Source: Rosa chinensis (Eukaryota; Streptophyta; Magnoliopsida; Rosales; Rosaceae). From it: a stretch of 64,000 nucleotides of DNA. The translations under genes were made by a program, and so were the position numbers. The notes under the pieces were generated by a model. The model was not told where the DNA came from and searched no databases. It worked only from the letters and a program-made list of their open reading frames with translations. The number at the start of each line of letters is the position of its first letter. The stretch's first letter is position 1. Positions 44,770-57,699 of the stretch are shown piece after piece. The DNA lies in the NCBI RefSeq assembly GCF_002994745.2, contig NC_037092.1, positions 85,232,824-85,296,823 on the forward strand. The letters run 5' to 3'.

Positions 44770-44871
44770 GTCAATCTTTTGGCGGATAAGGTGGACACTC
44801 AACTGAATCTTGTTGAAAAATTATACATTGCCCTTGATCATTATTCACCAATATTGCAGCATTATCCTGGA
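44770..44871 (+). pseudogene. captured exon of unidentified gene
   Basis: A 102-bp open segment flanked by splice signals (TTTCAG before, GTAAGA after) codes [20 protein letters not shown] then [14 protein letters not shown]. It has the amphipathic look of a helical host protein. I do not recognise the family, and it may come from the same donor gene as the Tipin-like exon or from another one. Confidence 0.45.
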
Positions 44872-44964
44872 GTAAGACACTTTCTTCTATTCCCATGATG
44901 TCATGTTAGCTCTATGTGTTCTTCTATATTTAGGAGACCGTGTGCAACTATGTGTTCTTCTATA

Positions 44965-44971
44965 TAGATAC

Positions 44972-45002
<31 letters not shown>

Positions 45003-45003
45003 G

Positions 45004-45037
<34 letters not shown>

Positions 45038-45038
45038 C
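44965..45038. repeat. (TA)n with embedded GTATATAGATACATAC duplicate
   Basis: Two TA runs separated by a repeated ATAGATACATACATATA phrase. This is simple sequence inside the CACTA element. Confidence 0.9.
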
Positions 45039-45125
45039 AAATTAGTGAATCTAGAAATCCAAAAAAGCCATTTGTAGTTGGACATTGCTAAGCCAACCTT
45101 TGGAGCATTAGTCATTTATGATAAA

Positions 45126-47740
45126 TGACAGGGTCCGCCCCGGATTCCACCCTGGAATCCGAAGTGGCCCTGCGGGACCCACCTTTAAAGAAGGTTTACC
45201 AAAGATTTCGGCATAACCTTCCTTAAAAATGGGTAACCCAAAACCTGTAGAATTTCAATTTCACTTCTAAACAACCCTCCCAAAACTCCTGGAGCCACCC
45301 TGCTCCCAAAACCGCACAACTTCACAATTTAGAGTACCAAATTATCCAATTAACTCAAAATTTCAACCAAGTCAAAGGTTACAATAATAATACACAGAAT
45401 CTCAAGGTTATCAGAGCAGTCTAGAACCAAAAGAATAACGATACACATAGTAGGTTAGCAAGTAACCTACGAGGGATAGGTGACAGCGGTGGTGCTAAGC
45501 CTCAACTCCTAAAGCCGAACAGCTACACTGCGAACTGGGCATTTGAAACCGAAGGGCCCAGGGAAAAGTATATAAAAACGTTAGCGTGAGTGGACAAAAA
45601 TAAATAATTGAAAGAAAAAGGGTTTTATACTTTTCCACATTTATCTCAATAAAACTCCCGATGCATGCAATAATTAAGAAAAGACCGACTAGCCCCGCTA
45701 GTCAAGAACAACAACAAAAGAACATGGGGAAAATGGGTTCACCATACGGGAATGGAGCCCCTCAGGCTCAACCTACCCTCGACTGCCACTCACACATAGA
45801 TTGTGCGAGGAGGAGAACTAATAACCTCAACTTCCATTCACACATAGATTGTGTGAGGAGGAGAATATCACCTCTACTACCACCCACGTGAGGAGGAGAA
45901 AGCTACCTCACTGCCACTCACAAACACAAAGTAAGTGAGGAGGAGACCTATTCACATGACCCGCGTATGGTGAGGAAGAAGATCGTAGAAAGCCAATAAA
46001 TCTGTATAGTTTCCCCACATATCTCACGAAATAAGAATCCAAGTGTATAAAGACGTGACCCCGCACGCCAAGATCATCTCAAATTCAAAGTAAATAGGCG
46101 GAAATAATATTATTCGTAAACCGGAACAAAATCCATTTCCAAAATCAACAACAAGGCATTCTCAATGCCAAAACCGAAGTCGATAAAAAAAGAGGAAATA
46201 CAACTCCATCGAAATCCCATTTTGAAACTCCTTTAAAAGTCTCAAATCGAAATAAAATATAATTAGAGAATAATTCCGGAAATCACCTCGGAAATATGAT
46301 AATTTCACCATTAAGATTATAACTCAAAAGCAATTTCGGAAACGAATCAATAATCAAAGTATTAATATGAGATAATACGAAATCAATTTATAATCTCATA
46401 CTCGAAATGTAAATTGATGAATAAATAGAGCATATTTTTTTTAAAATAATGCATGCATCAATTACTTAAAAACAAAAGTCCACTCACAGTGTACGGCTAA
46501 TCCTGCCGTCGATCCGAACCCTCCTCGAGGGAATCCTCCTCACGTCCTGTACGATAACAATCATAAATATATATATAGTCCACAGGACGGAATTTTAATT
46601 TCATGATACTTAATTGGAAATTCAAAACATCCCCCTTCCTAACATCCGACTCCTCAACCCTCTACAATATCCATCCTTAATGCTCCAACATTAATCTGTC
46701 ATTGATGCAATACCTAGAGTGAATTCGAAAGGAATCCGGCGATCGAATTCACGATAATCAATAATTAATCATTTAAACTCAATTTGTAAATCCTCCAATT
46801 TCCACCAAACTTCAAGCATTACATTCTACAATCATTATAGGGTATATAGGATTAAAACGACAATTAAAACACAAGTCTACGCGCCACCACACGCTACCTA
46901 CAGTGGCGGCGCGTGGGGACCACGCGCCGGCGGTGACCTTCTCCGATGACCACCAAATTCCGGCAACAACATCATCTCAACAGACCCAATCAACTTCTCA
47001 ACTACAACATTGATCAATTTTACCTCTAAGTGGCCGAATCGAGCCGGTGAAGGAAAGCCCCGAAGCTCCAAGAACCCTAGAATGGAAAATTGTCAATTCG
47101 GCTTCTACAATGCAAATTGGAACGAACCACCTTAGGGAAAATAATCACCATCAAAAACCGTACCTTCGATGGGAATATGGCGGCCGGAATGGCCGGAAAT
47201 CGGCAAAATCCCAAAACTGCAACCGGGTAGGAATTTCCTTCGATCCGAGCTTTTCCGGCCAAATCGTCCAAAGATACCTCCACAGACGTGACCGGGGGAA
47301 GAAACCGAGCTTGGGGGTGGCCGGATTACGTCCGGAGTCGGCCGGAAGAGGAAGAAATCGAAGGGGAAGGAATTCGGCCGAGAGGGGAGGAAGAGTCGGG
47401 GAGAGAGAGAAAGGAGAGTTACCCGGTTGGGTAGGTTTCCAAAAATAGAAATCTACCAACAGTAATTTCCATATATATATAACTTACCATGAACAGTAAA
47501 TTCTACATTTTTAGCCATAACTCTCACATACTAAGTCCAATTTTTACGTACTACATATGCACGCGCTCGGTTTAACGTCCCCTACAACTTTCATGAAGAA
47601 CATTTTCTCAAATTTTGACCCGAACAAAAAGTCGACTTTTAGGGCCACTAAACGTACTGGAACGATAGTAAAAGTGAAAATAAAAGTCGTTTACCGTCCA
47701 AATGACTAGTAAACGGGTAATTGAGATACGGGACGTTACA
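45126..47740 (-). mobile_element. solo LTR (2615 bp) nested in the CACTA element, TSD ATAAA
   Basis: The segment starts TGACAGGG and ends GTTACA. It is flanked by the 5-bp duplication ATAAA (45121-45125 and 47741-47745). The minus-strand start TGTAACGTCCCGTATCTC resembles long LTRs of plant gypsy elements. I see no internal domain and no second LTR, so it is best read as a solo LTR, although a non-autonomous element cannot be excluded. A minisatellite at about 45775-45945 repeats GAGGAGGAGA plus CACTCACACATAGATTGTG-type units. The open frames at 47047-47459 on both strands are GC-rich LTR sequence, not genes. Confidence 0.82.
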
Positions 47741-47745
47741 ATAAA

Positions 47746-49619
47746 ACTCTAGAAGCCACATTGTTGCGCTCATTTACTAATGGTCCTGTTCCTACTTTTG
47801 TCGGTTGACTCAGTGACTTCCATTGCATTCTAGCTTCCTTTCCTTTGCCAACACTTCTCCAACATCAGTATGTGTATAGTCCTTGCCATGTGAAGCCATG
47901 CCTTTGTACCTCTTCACCTACTGCTGTTTCTTTCCACTCATTTGATTTTACATTCAATGGTAAAGTCATGTGTATATTCTTGAATAGTTAACAATGGTAA
48001 CTGTCTAAACCTATTAACTTTTTTGAATCTGTATATCTGCTTCCTTATGTATTAGCTATTGTGTCTTGGTTTCTTTATGTGGGTGATCAGTGAAACTCAA
48101 TAGTTGCTACTAACGAAACATGGATTTCATAGTGTTTTGTAATGATGTGTTTGTGGAAGTATGTGTATATGTTCATTCACTTTGGATTAATTTTTATTGT
48201 TTTCTCTTGATTCAGATTATCCACGTACAATGAAAGGTTTATTGGTCAGCCCAAAGTGAAATCTGCTATTGGTCATAATCAACATCCTTATCATAATTCT
48301 TCTTCGGTCTTCTTCTGTTAGTTCTAACAAGTACGTACACTACTGAACTACTACTCTTCCATTGGTTTATATCAACCGGTAATATTTTTGCACATTAACA
48401 GAACCATATAACTTATGATTTATATGGTACACATTTTCCTTGCTTGATCTGTGTGATGCATTTTAAAGCTGGTTTCTTCTCAAAATATTTGGGGCTTGCA
48501 TTTTATTATTGCATGTTAATTAATTCTATATTGTGGTGGGATCTGATATTATAGATTTCATATATTGATCTAATTGGCTAATTTTAGATTGAAAAATGGT
48601 TAATTTAATAATAAGCAGAATAAACAAAATAATTACGGCGAAGAAGGCAAGAAGTATAAGTGAAACAATTTATACAAAATGGGTTTGGAAGTTATTAATA
48701 GCCTTTCTTTTGCTATTCGGTCACCTTATGGATTGGTATTTGATCATCCCGTTTGTTTGTCTAGTTATTTATTAATAAGAAGCTATTTTTCTATATTCTA
48801 ATAGCTATGCAGATTGTTTGATCTCTCTGACTTGTATTAAAGACCCAGTACAATACCCTTCAAAAAAAAAAAAAAGACCCAGTACAATATTGGTATCCAA
48901 CTTTTGCTAAACGACATATATATATATATATATATTTACTTACACACACACACCATATTATATATGCGATACCCGAATCAAAAAACTTTGCTACATGTCT
49001 AATAAAAAAGTCACAGAGAATGTGCTAGCTTGCATATTATAGTAATTAAGTTACTACATTTTTTAGTTCCATGAATGTGCATAATGTGCAATGATCATCC
49101 AATGAGATTATTAGCAGATTACCAATTTATCATGCAAATATTTAAACCTTTTAGCCCAAATTATTGGTCATCCAATATATCTTAACATGTTCTTGCATGC
49201 AGGTCTATTTGATACTTGACTAATTTAGTCTTGCTGGAGAGCTGCAAGAAACAAACAAGAAGGTGAGATTATCCTGCAATCTTTCCACATTTATCTTTTT
49301 CAGAAGTTAAAGATATAAGTGACTTAAATCATAAATTGACTTTGTCTAAAATGAATTCATGAATTATGAGAGCATGTAGTGTTTTTAATTTGCTTTGTCT
49401 AAAATGGTCTTCTTTGGTAACAAAGAATATTAATAATCTTGATAGATATGGGAAATGTAAATTCCGGGAAGTATGCAACTGAAAAATATATGGTATGCAA
49501 AATGGTTTAAAGTTCCTAACAGATCTGTATTTTCCTCTTAGATTAAGTATATATCATGATCTTAGCTACATAAAATGTTACAATTCTAATTGTTTTATAT
49601 GTTTGTATATATATATAAG
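47746..49619. other. CACTA interior without recognised gene
   Basis: This is intron-like, T-rich sequence. A short open piece near 48218-48330 (RLSTYNERFIGQPKVK type) between possible splice sites may be another captured exon, which I cannot assign. TA and CA simple repeats lie at 48916-48950. Confidence 0.45.
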
Positions 49620-52600
49620 ATGGATAAATCATGGATGAAAGAAGATAGAAGATCACTAAAGTTTCAAATAGGACTTGAAGAATTTCTTAAGTTTGCGTTG
49701 GCTAATGCAAGGGACACAAATAGCATATGCTGCCCTTGCTTGAAGTGTTGTAACAATGATTTTTGGTCCATAGGGGTGATTAAGGACCATATATTTTTTA
49801 ATGGCATAGATGTTAGCTATAGGCATTGGAAGTGGCATGAAGAACCATCAACTTCTGCCTTGAATGTTGCTAGAGGGGATTCTGAAACAGTTGAGATGAA
49901 TCCTGATTTTGGGATAGAAGAGGATGAAGAAGGTATGAAGGGTAGTGAGGATGAGGGGATTTCAGAAGACTCGAATGAGTTTATGAAGTTTGTAGAGGAT
50001 GGAGATAAGCCCCTATATCCTGGTTGTACCGAGACGACCAAGTTGAATGGGTTGATACAAACATTCAATTTGAAAGCTAAACATGGCATGACTGATGCTT
50101 GCTATTCAGACATGTTAATTATGATTGGCCTCTTGCTTCCTGAAGGGAATGAGTTACCAGGGTCAGTTTATGAGGCCAAAAGAACACTTTGCACATTGGG
50201 GATGGAGTATCAAAAGATTCATGCTTGTCCAAATGACTGCATCTTATATAGGTTGCAGCATGCCGATGCGACAAGCTGCCCCACTTGTGGTGAATCAAGG
50301 TGGAAACTAGGCAGGGACAAATCTGAGAAAGAAGGGGTGCCGGGGAAGGTATTGTGGTACTTTCCACCGATCCCAAGGTTCAAAAGGATGTTCCAATCAA
50401 CTGTTTCAGCAAAGGAACTTACTTGGCATGTCAAGGATAGAAAGAAGGATGGAATGATGAGGCATCCAGCGGATTCCCCGACTTGGAAAATGATTGACAC
50501 AAAATGGCCAGATTTTGGTGTAGAGCCTAGGAACCTTAGACTAGCTCTTTCATCAGACGGGTTTAACCCACATAGTTCTCTAAGTAGCAAATACTCATGC
50601 TGGCCTGTTATACTTATCACGTATAACCTTCCTCCGTGGTTGTGCATGAAGAGGAAGTACATGATGTTGACATTGTTAATTTCTGGACCTAAACAGCCCG
50701 GAAATGATATCGATGTCTATTTGCAGCCGTTGATTGATGATCTGAAAGTGTTGTGGGATGGGGTTGAGAGAGTATATGATGCTGTAAGAGGAGAGTATTT
50801 TACATTGAGGGCAGCACTGTTTTGGACAATTAACGATTTTCCCGCATATGGGAACTTATCGGGAAGCATTGTCAAAGGATGCAATGCTTGTCCAGTATGT
50901 GTTGAAGAGACCAAACCCTATAGGTTGAAAAAGTCTAAAAAAATGGCATTCATGAGGCACCGAAGATTCCTACCACGATATCATCCATATCGAAAGCAAG
51001 CTGCTGCTTTCGACAACACTGTAGAGGAGGGTGAAGCTCCTAAACCGTTAAGTGGAGAAGAGGTTTTGTCAAGAGGTCAAGGTCTTGATCGACCATTTGG
51101 CAAAAAAAACCCTCCTCCCCCTTATAAGGGTCTTCAAGATCAAAACAGACCTTGTTGGAAGAAAAAGTCTGTTTTCTTTGAACTTGCATACTGGAAACAT
51201 CTTCCGGTAAGACATAATCTTGATGTGATGCATATTGAGAAGAATTGTTGCGATGCTATCCTCGGTACGTTGTTGAATATTCCGGGGAAGACTAAGGATG
51301 GGGCTGCTGCTCATTTAGACATGGTTGATATGGGTATACGCACTGATTTGAAGGCTACAAGCACTGGAAAAAGGGAGAGGTTGCCTTTGGCTAGTTGGAA
51401 TTTGTTCCTTAATGAGAGAAAGATCGTTTGTAGTTCATTTTTCAATATGACTGTTCCGGTTAGGTTTTCATCCAATGTACGAAATCTGGTGTCAATGGAG
51501 GAATTAATACTCGCCGGTCTTAAATCACATGATTGACACACTATAATGCAACTTCTTCTCCCAGTCGCACTACGTTCAGTTTTAGAGAAACCGGTTCGGT
51601 ATGCAATTATCCGGTTCTGCCTATTTTTCAAAGCAATATGTAGCAAGGTGATCGATGTTTCAAAGCTAGAACAAATGCAAGCAGACCTGGTTGATACAGT
51701 TTGCCTGCTTGAGAAGTTCTTTCCACCCTCATTTTTTGACATAATGATTCACCTAACTGTTCATCTCGTTAGGGAAGTCGAGTTATGCGGTCCGGTCTTT
51801 TTTAGATGGATGTATCCTTTCGAGAGGTACATGAAGGTGTTCAAAGGATGGGTGAGGAATCGACAATTTCCTGAGGGCTGCATTGCAGAGAGTTATATTG
51901 TTGAAGAGGCAATTGAGTTTTGCTCAGAACGTATACTTCCTGAAGATGCTACCATTGTTGGGACCCCTTTGAGAACCAAATATGGGTTTTTAAATGGCTG
52001 CAAACTGATGTCAGGTGCCACCATCATTAGTGTGAATCAGAAGCAGCTAGACCTAGCTCACCTTTGTGTATTACAGAACACAGAAGATGCAATCCCATAT
52101 TTCACGTAAGTGATATTTATTCTTCTGTTACAATTTTAATGTTGTACTATATTAACGTACACATTCGTTTAGGTTTTTCTGCTCATTTCAAGTATTTCCC
52201 CCTTTGCAGTGAGCATATGGAATTATTGAAGTTAAGTTTCCCGAGGTTCATCAAAAATAAAAAGTGGTTGAAGAAAAAACAGAATCTTACCTTTGCTGGT
52301 TGGTTAAAGGAGAGGGTACATAGCTTATCCTCTACTTTATTTTATTGAGGGTTTAGGAAGTAAATTATAAGTTTTGAGTCGAACAAAACTTGTGTGGTAT
52401 GCTCTTTGACATATGATGTAATTTGTAGGTTGCAAACGAAATGAGATTTGCCGATAATGCTGTTTCAGAAAGTATTAGGTGGCTCGCAGGTGGACCGAAA
52501 AAGGAGGTCCCTACTTTTAGTGGATATCATGTTAATGGGGTTGATTTCAACACTATTGCACGTGACAAAGTCAGATCAGTTCAAAACAGTGGGGTTTTTT

Positions 52601-53076
52601 TAGTTGCGGATGCAATGCAAGTTGCTAGTGCAAAGGATAATAACCCCAAAACCAATGATATGGACTTCTACGGCAGGATACAGCAAATCTGGGAGGTGGA
52701 CTACTACAAGTTTAGGGTACCGGTCTTTATGTGTGATTGGGTTGAGTCAGCCAGGGGCATTAAAGTAGATGAACTTGGCTTTACTTTGGTTAAACTGAAT
52801 AGAATAGGGCATTTAAATGATCCATTTGTCTTAGCCACGCATGTCAAACAAATTTTCTACATAGATGACCCCCTTGATGATCAATGGTCAGTGGTAGTAC
52901 GGTGCCCAGAGAGAGACTACCAAGGGGCTGGTAATGATGAAGAGCTAGAAGATATTGAAGTGGCGCAACACCCATTTATTCCTATAATGCCATCAATCGA
53001 GACATTTGATGATGTACTTGGTGAAGAGCCAAGCTCCTACATTCGAGATGGCAATGAAGGAATATGGGTGGATTAG
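49620..53076 (+). pseudogene. CACTA transposase TNP2 (Transposase_21) with one stop
   Basis: TNP2 is the catalytic transposase of plant CACTA elements. Predicted exons are 49620-52105, 52210-52315 and 52429-53076, with GT-AG introns that keep phase (YFTEHMELL and KERVANEMRF across the joins). Domains in order: transposase-associated zinc domain (about residues 1-75, CCPCLKCCNNDFW), Transposase_21 (about 150-500, NLPPWLCMKRKYMML, GPKQPGNDIDVYLQPLIDDL), DUF4218 from about 640 (FFDIMIHLTVHLVREVELCG) and DUF4216 in the last exon (ADAMQVASAKDNNPKTNDMD, YKFRVPVFMCDWV). A TGA at 51534-51536 stands where KSHDCH is normally conserved; the frame continues without shift. I chose the Met at 49620 over 49590 because it begins MDKSWM, as in relatives. 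Confidence 0.92.
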
Positions 53077-53338
53077 TGATTAGGAAAAGATAAGTGATCT
53101 GAATGTATGCATTTTAGGTTGGGTTTCTTTGTTTAGGTTTTTTTTTACTTTGTTAAGTTGCAATAAAGTTTTTGTTATATAAAGACTACTTTCATTCTTG
53201 CATTTCCTGCTTCACTATTGCTTTTGTTGATTGTTGCCTAAGTATTTGGTTCTTGTTTAATAATTAATTTCTATTGATCTGAATAATTGTCATGTTATTT
53301 AACATGTAACTAACTATATTTGCTCTTTGTTTCAGATA

Positions 53339-56300
53339 ATGTCGCCGTCCACAAGATCATCAGCATCTGCAAGATCTATAGCACTAAGGATTAGGAGTGC
53401 AGCGATGAAACGGTCAAGATCAACATCTGCCATACCGATAAATGCAAGTATTTCAGAAGTAGCTGCCTCCCCTAAAAAGCAGGTGACTCCACAAAAAAAG
53501 GCTGTTGCCCAAAAGAAGTATAAAACTACTAGAAAATCTTCCTCTCCCAAGAAGCGTCAAACTACATCAAGAAAAGTGAAGCTGATCATGACTGCTGAGT
53601 TGAAGAAAGGAGCATCATCAAGTAAGTCGTCCAAAAAGTCAAGTTCCACAAACAACAAGGTCGCTGCTTATGATGATGATGATGATGATGAAAACATAAC
53701 CGGTGGTTTAAAGCTGTTGAAGCGAGGGATGATAACTATGAGCCTCATCACAAATAGACTTATCCGAGGAAAGAAGCTAACTGTCAAGTTCAATGATAAA
53801 GGGGAACCTGTTGGTAAGGTGGCAAATGAAATGAAATCTTACATAGGAGTGTTGGCTCGTACAAAGATCCCAATCTCAATACCGGATTGGAGAGACGTCG
53901 ATCCAGATGAAAAGGAAAAAATTTGGGAATCAATAACGGTACTTATACTCATCATAGAGCTCAATTTTTACAAATTACATTGACAAACACATGGTTTTAA
54001 TGTTATTGGACCACTATTAGTACTCTGATTTGAAATTTATTTTTGCTATGTGTTTAGGATGCATTTGTCATACCTAAAGAATGTCGGAAAATGGTGATCA
54101 CATCAGCTGCAAATAAATGGAGAGAGTTCAAGAGAAAATTGACTAATTTATACATTATCCCTTACATGAATGAACCTGATCTCTTGGAATTTCCACCGAA
54201 TGATTACCGAAGCATAACGAAGGACAATTGGCAAACCTTTGTTGCTAACAGGCTTTCAGCTAGTTTTCTGGTTTGTTGTTCATTTAATGAATATTGTTTT
54301 TTGGTAGAAGTTGTTAAATCCTACAGTGAGTCACTGCAATATGTAATTTTCTTTTGGTTTGGTTTGTAGGAAGTACGTGAGGCCCAAACTATGAAACGAA
54401 AGGAGAATAAATACCCTCACCGTATGGCATGCAAAGGGTATGCAAATTTGCAAGAAGAATTGGTGAGTTTTAGTTAGATGGCTACTAACTTGCTAAATGT
54501 TTTTAATTATCAGTAGAAATATCTTTAGTTGATTATCTAATTGCTGTTTTTTTTTCTTGTGGTCATTTAGTCTGAAAGTATGTCTTTGGAACAACTGGAT
54601 CGAGCTACAATGTGGATTAAGGCAAGGCAAGATAAGAATGGTCAGTTCAAACAAGCTGAGGTAGAGGAGACAGCAAAAAAAATTGTAAGTGCATGTAGGA
54701 TAACAACTGTTTTTCTAAACATTATGATTTACAATTCCACTTATGTGAACGAACTTTTTGTGTCTCATATAGTTGTACTATTTCATGGCTTTATGCATGA
54801 ATGTAATGCTACTCGACACATTTATTTGTATAGAATATTCATCTAATCTATGAATTCAATATTTACATTTGATTCCTTGAGTTGGTTAACTGTACTTTGC
54901 TTCAACTTTTCATAAACTCTTAAACATTTATTGAGATGGTCGTATAATGATATTATTTTCAATCAGGAAAACTTAAAGAAAAGGGAGGCTGAAGGGGAGA
55001 TCACCACATCTGGGTCTGAAGATGTGCTGACTATTGCGTTGGGGAATCCTGAGCATCATGGAAGGGTTAGAGGTGTTGGTGGGACTGTGAAGCCGGCTGC
55101 CTATTTTCATTTGCCAAAATGGCAGAGAAAGAGTGTGGAAGAGACAGTGAGATCATCAGTGAAGAAGATATTGGAGAAGGAGAAGGATTGTTTAATTGCT
55201 AAGGAAAGAGCTAAATGGGAGGAGGAGAGAGATAGACAGTTGGCTGAGGAAAGAGCTTATTGGAGTGAGAAGATTACAAGGATAGAAGCAAAGATTGACG
55301 GGAAGGAGTTGGCTGTTGATACACTCAAATCTGCCACACTAGTCAATGAAGTTGGTTAAGGACAAGGGAGCTGCTCCCGGCCAGGTGAAAAGGGTGTAAA
55401 TTGTAATGGAGAAATTGAGATAGTGACAGCTGCAAAGAAGAAGTTGGATTTAAGAGACGATGTGAACAATATCGTACTTGAAAAGGAACTTGTGCATGCC
55501 ACTGATGAGAAGGCAAAGCCAACCGCGGTATTGGAAGAGAAGTCAAGAGGTGTCTTTGCTGTTCCAAAGGCAAGAGTAAATCATGCAGAGGTAATTTTAT
55601 AGTTTCCTAATCAAAGTTGAATTACACATGTTATGCTGATATAGCTTTCATTATGTGAATGGTGAAGAGGTCAATTTCATAATTGCATAAATCAGGTTGA
55701 ACCTGTCATGTCTATGCTGAACTTGTTATGTTATGTTGGTATAGGTCTCATTAGGTCAGAATGAGTGCAAACTGGCCATTGATTCGGTGGAAAACATTGT
55801 AGCCATTGGAACAATCATTAATGTCGACCTTGAGACCAACCAGTAAACTATCCATGGCGCTTCATTGGGAGAGGAAAATGTACGCGTCTCTATCATTCGG
55901 ACTTTGGTTCCTGAAGCTTTGCTACCATTTCCCATAAAAGATGAGATAGTGACGGTTAAGGATGCCATTGGGACTTGTGTTGCTTGGCCAAAGAACCTAG
56001 TCATTACCCTTGCAGCAGATGCCAAGGTAACTCAATTTGTTAGTCTTTACTTCAAAATGGATGTCACTTGGACAAGTAAACTGATAATGTGATATGGCAG
56101 TTTATACTAACTTATTTTTTGAAACAATAGAAAAAACTAAAGCGTAAAAATCAAAAGAAGAGAACAATGGATATGTTTGAAGATAATGAAGATTTGCGAA
56201 ACTTGCCACCAAATCTCCCAGCAGCTGTAAGTGCCCTGTGCATTTGGGCCAACCATGAACTGCGAGATGGGGCCACCATCTACACCACTTTTGATGCTGA

Positions 56301-57528
56301 AATTTTTGGTCATCGAAGGAAGGCTGTTGTCTTTAGAAGTGACATCCATGCCACGGCAAACATGTTGGAACTATCAGGAGGCTGCATTGTATTTTTCATG
56401 AGGTAAATACATTAAAACTAGCTAGCAATTGTTTATCATTCGATTGGAACAATCATGATGTTTATGTGTTTATAAGGTAATCAATATATTGTAGGCAGCT
56501 GCATTGTTGTTTATGTGTTGATGATTTATCTTATGTGAATCAGTGTTAATATTACGAATTTGAAATGTTTATGTAGCTACCTTCATGATGTTTTGAAGAG
56601 ATCTAAGATGACTGAGATGGTAGCCTTTGTTGATCCTGATCATACGGGTGCACTTGGCTGTGGAAATCCTACTGAACGAGCTCGGTCTTTGTCTAATCGG
56701 TTCCAAAATGGAAAGCCTGGCCAGATTTATTTGGTGCCGTATAACTCAGGGTATGTAAACTGGATTACAATAATGAGATTGTTATGTTATATTGCTTCTA
56801 GGTAGCTACTTTATATAAACTATCTTAAACTGAAAATGAGTTTTGTTGTGGCATAGTTCTCATTGGATGTTGTCTGTTGTGAATCCCGATGAAGAGATCA
56901 TTTACTTTATGGATCCGTTAAAGAGGAGCCTCATAACTGGTGAATGGAAAACAATTTTGGATAAGTATGTTTCTTTTCCACTATATAAGTTGATCAGTAC
57001 TTGATGTTATGGATACATTATATAAATGCTTTACTTATGTTGGTGTTTTGCTATTCATTTTGAAGCTCCATTAAAATCTACAATGCTAACAAGAATAGGA
57101 AAGGGAGGAAATTAATCCAGTGGAAAAATCTTGCTGTAAGTTGATAAAGGGATTTGAAGTATCCCAGCCTCTTAATGTTTTACATAGTAAGTAGTTCTTC
57201 TGATATGGTGTCTTGTGTTATTTCAGGGCATTCCTGAGCAAAATGGTGGCAAGAGTTGTGGTTATTGGATCATGCGTTACATGAAGGAGATAGTGGAAGA
57301 CACAAATTTGGAGTTTGCTACTAAGGTATTTGAGCAGCTTCCAATACCATTATATACTTTATTTCATGGTTTGATGAATATAATCTTCATATATCATATA
57401 TACTATGTTTTTTTTTTTTTTTTTTTTTGCAGTGGGATAGAAGAGCAAATCTTGTTTACACAGAAAAGGATATTGATGAAGTTCGGGCTGAATGGGCGAA
57501 ACATGTTATGAAGTTTGCACAAGTGTAG
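53339..57528 (+). pseudogene. CACTA Transposase_24 plus Ulp1-type protease gene, two stops
   Basis: Predicted exons: 53339-53938, 54058-54270, 54370-54462, 54571-54684, 54967-55590, 55745-56026, 56131-56402, 56577-56750, 56857-56964, 57066-57135, 57227-57325 and 57433-57528. The first half begins with a Ser/Lys-rich basic tail, then a Transposase_24-type (Ptta/En/Spm) domain (NRLIRGKKLTVKFNDKGEPV, ANKWREFKRKL, RMACKGYANLQEEL) and a coiled coil (EKERAKWEEERDRQLAEERA type). The middle has the INVDLETNQ/IVTVKDAIGTCVAWP block common in such elements. The last exons code a Ulp1-like cysteine protease: His in SHWMLSVVNP, Asp in FMDPLKRSL, Gln and Cys in QNGGKSCGYWIM. Stops TAA at 55357-55359 and at 55844-55846 interrupt otherwise open exons. 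It may be one gene or two. Confidence 0.85.
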
Positions 57529-57699
57529 TGCGCACAAAGAGGATCTGTGGTATATGCATAGTTAGGGCTAGCTGTTTTTGTGCATATTGACATTGAATGC
57601 ATAGCTAGATTATGGAGGGTTTTTTTGCCTAACTAATATGATCGACTTTTGCCTTTATCGATCATATTTTGACCTCCTAACAGATTACTCAACTTGTAG

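Noticed and set aside
47047..47459. Frames of 133 and 102 codons on opposite strands
   Set aside because: They lie inside a solo LTR, overlap each other and show no domain.
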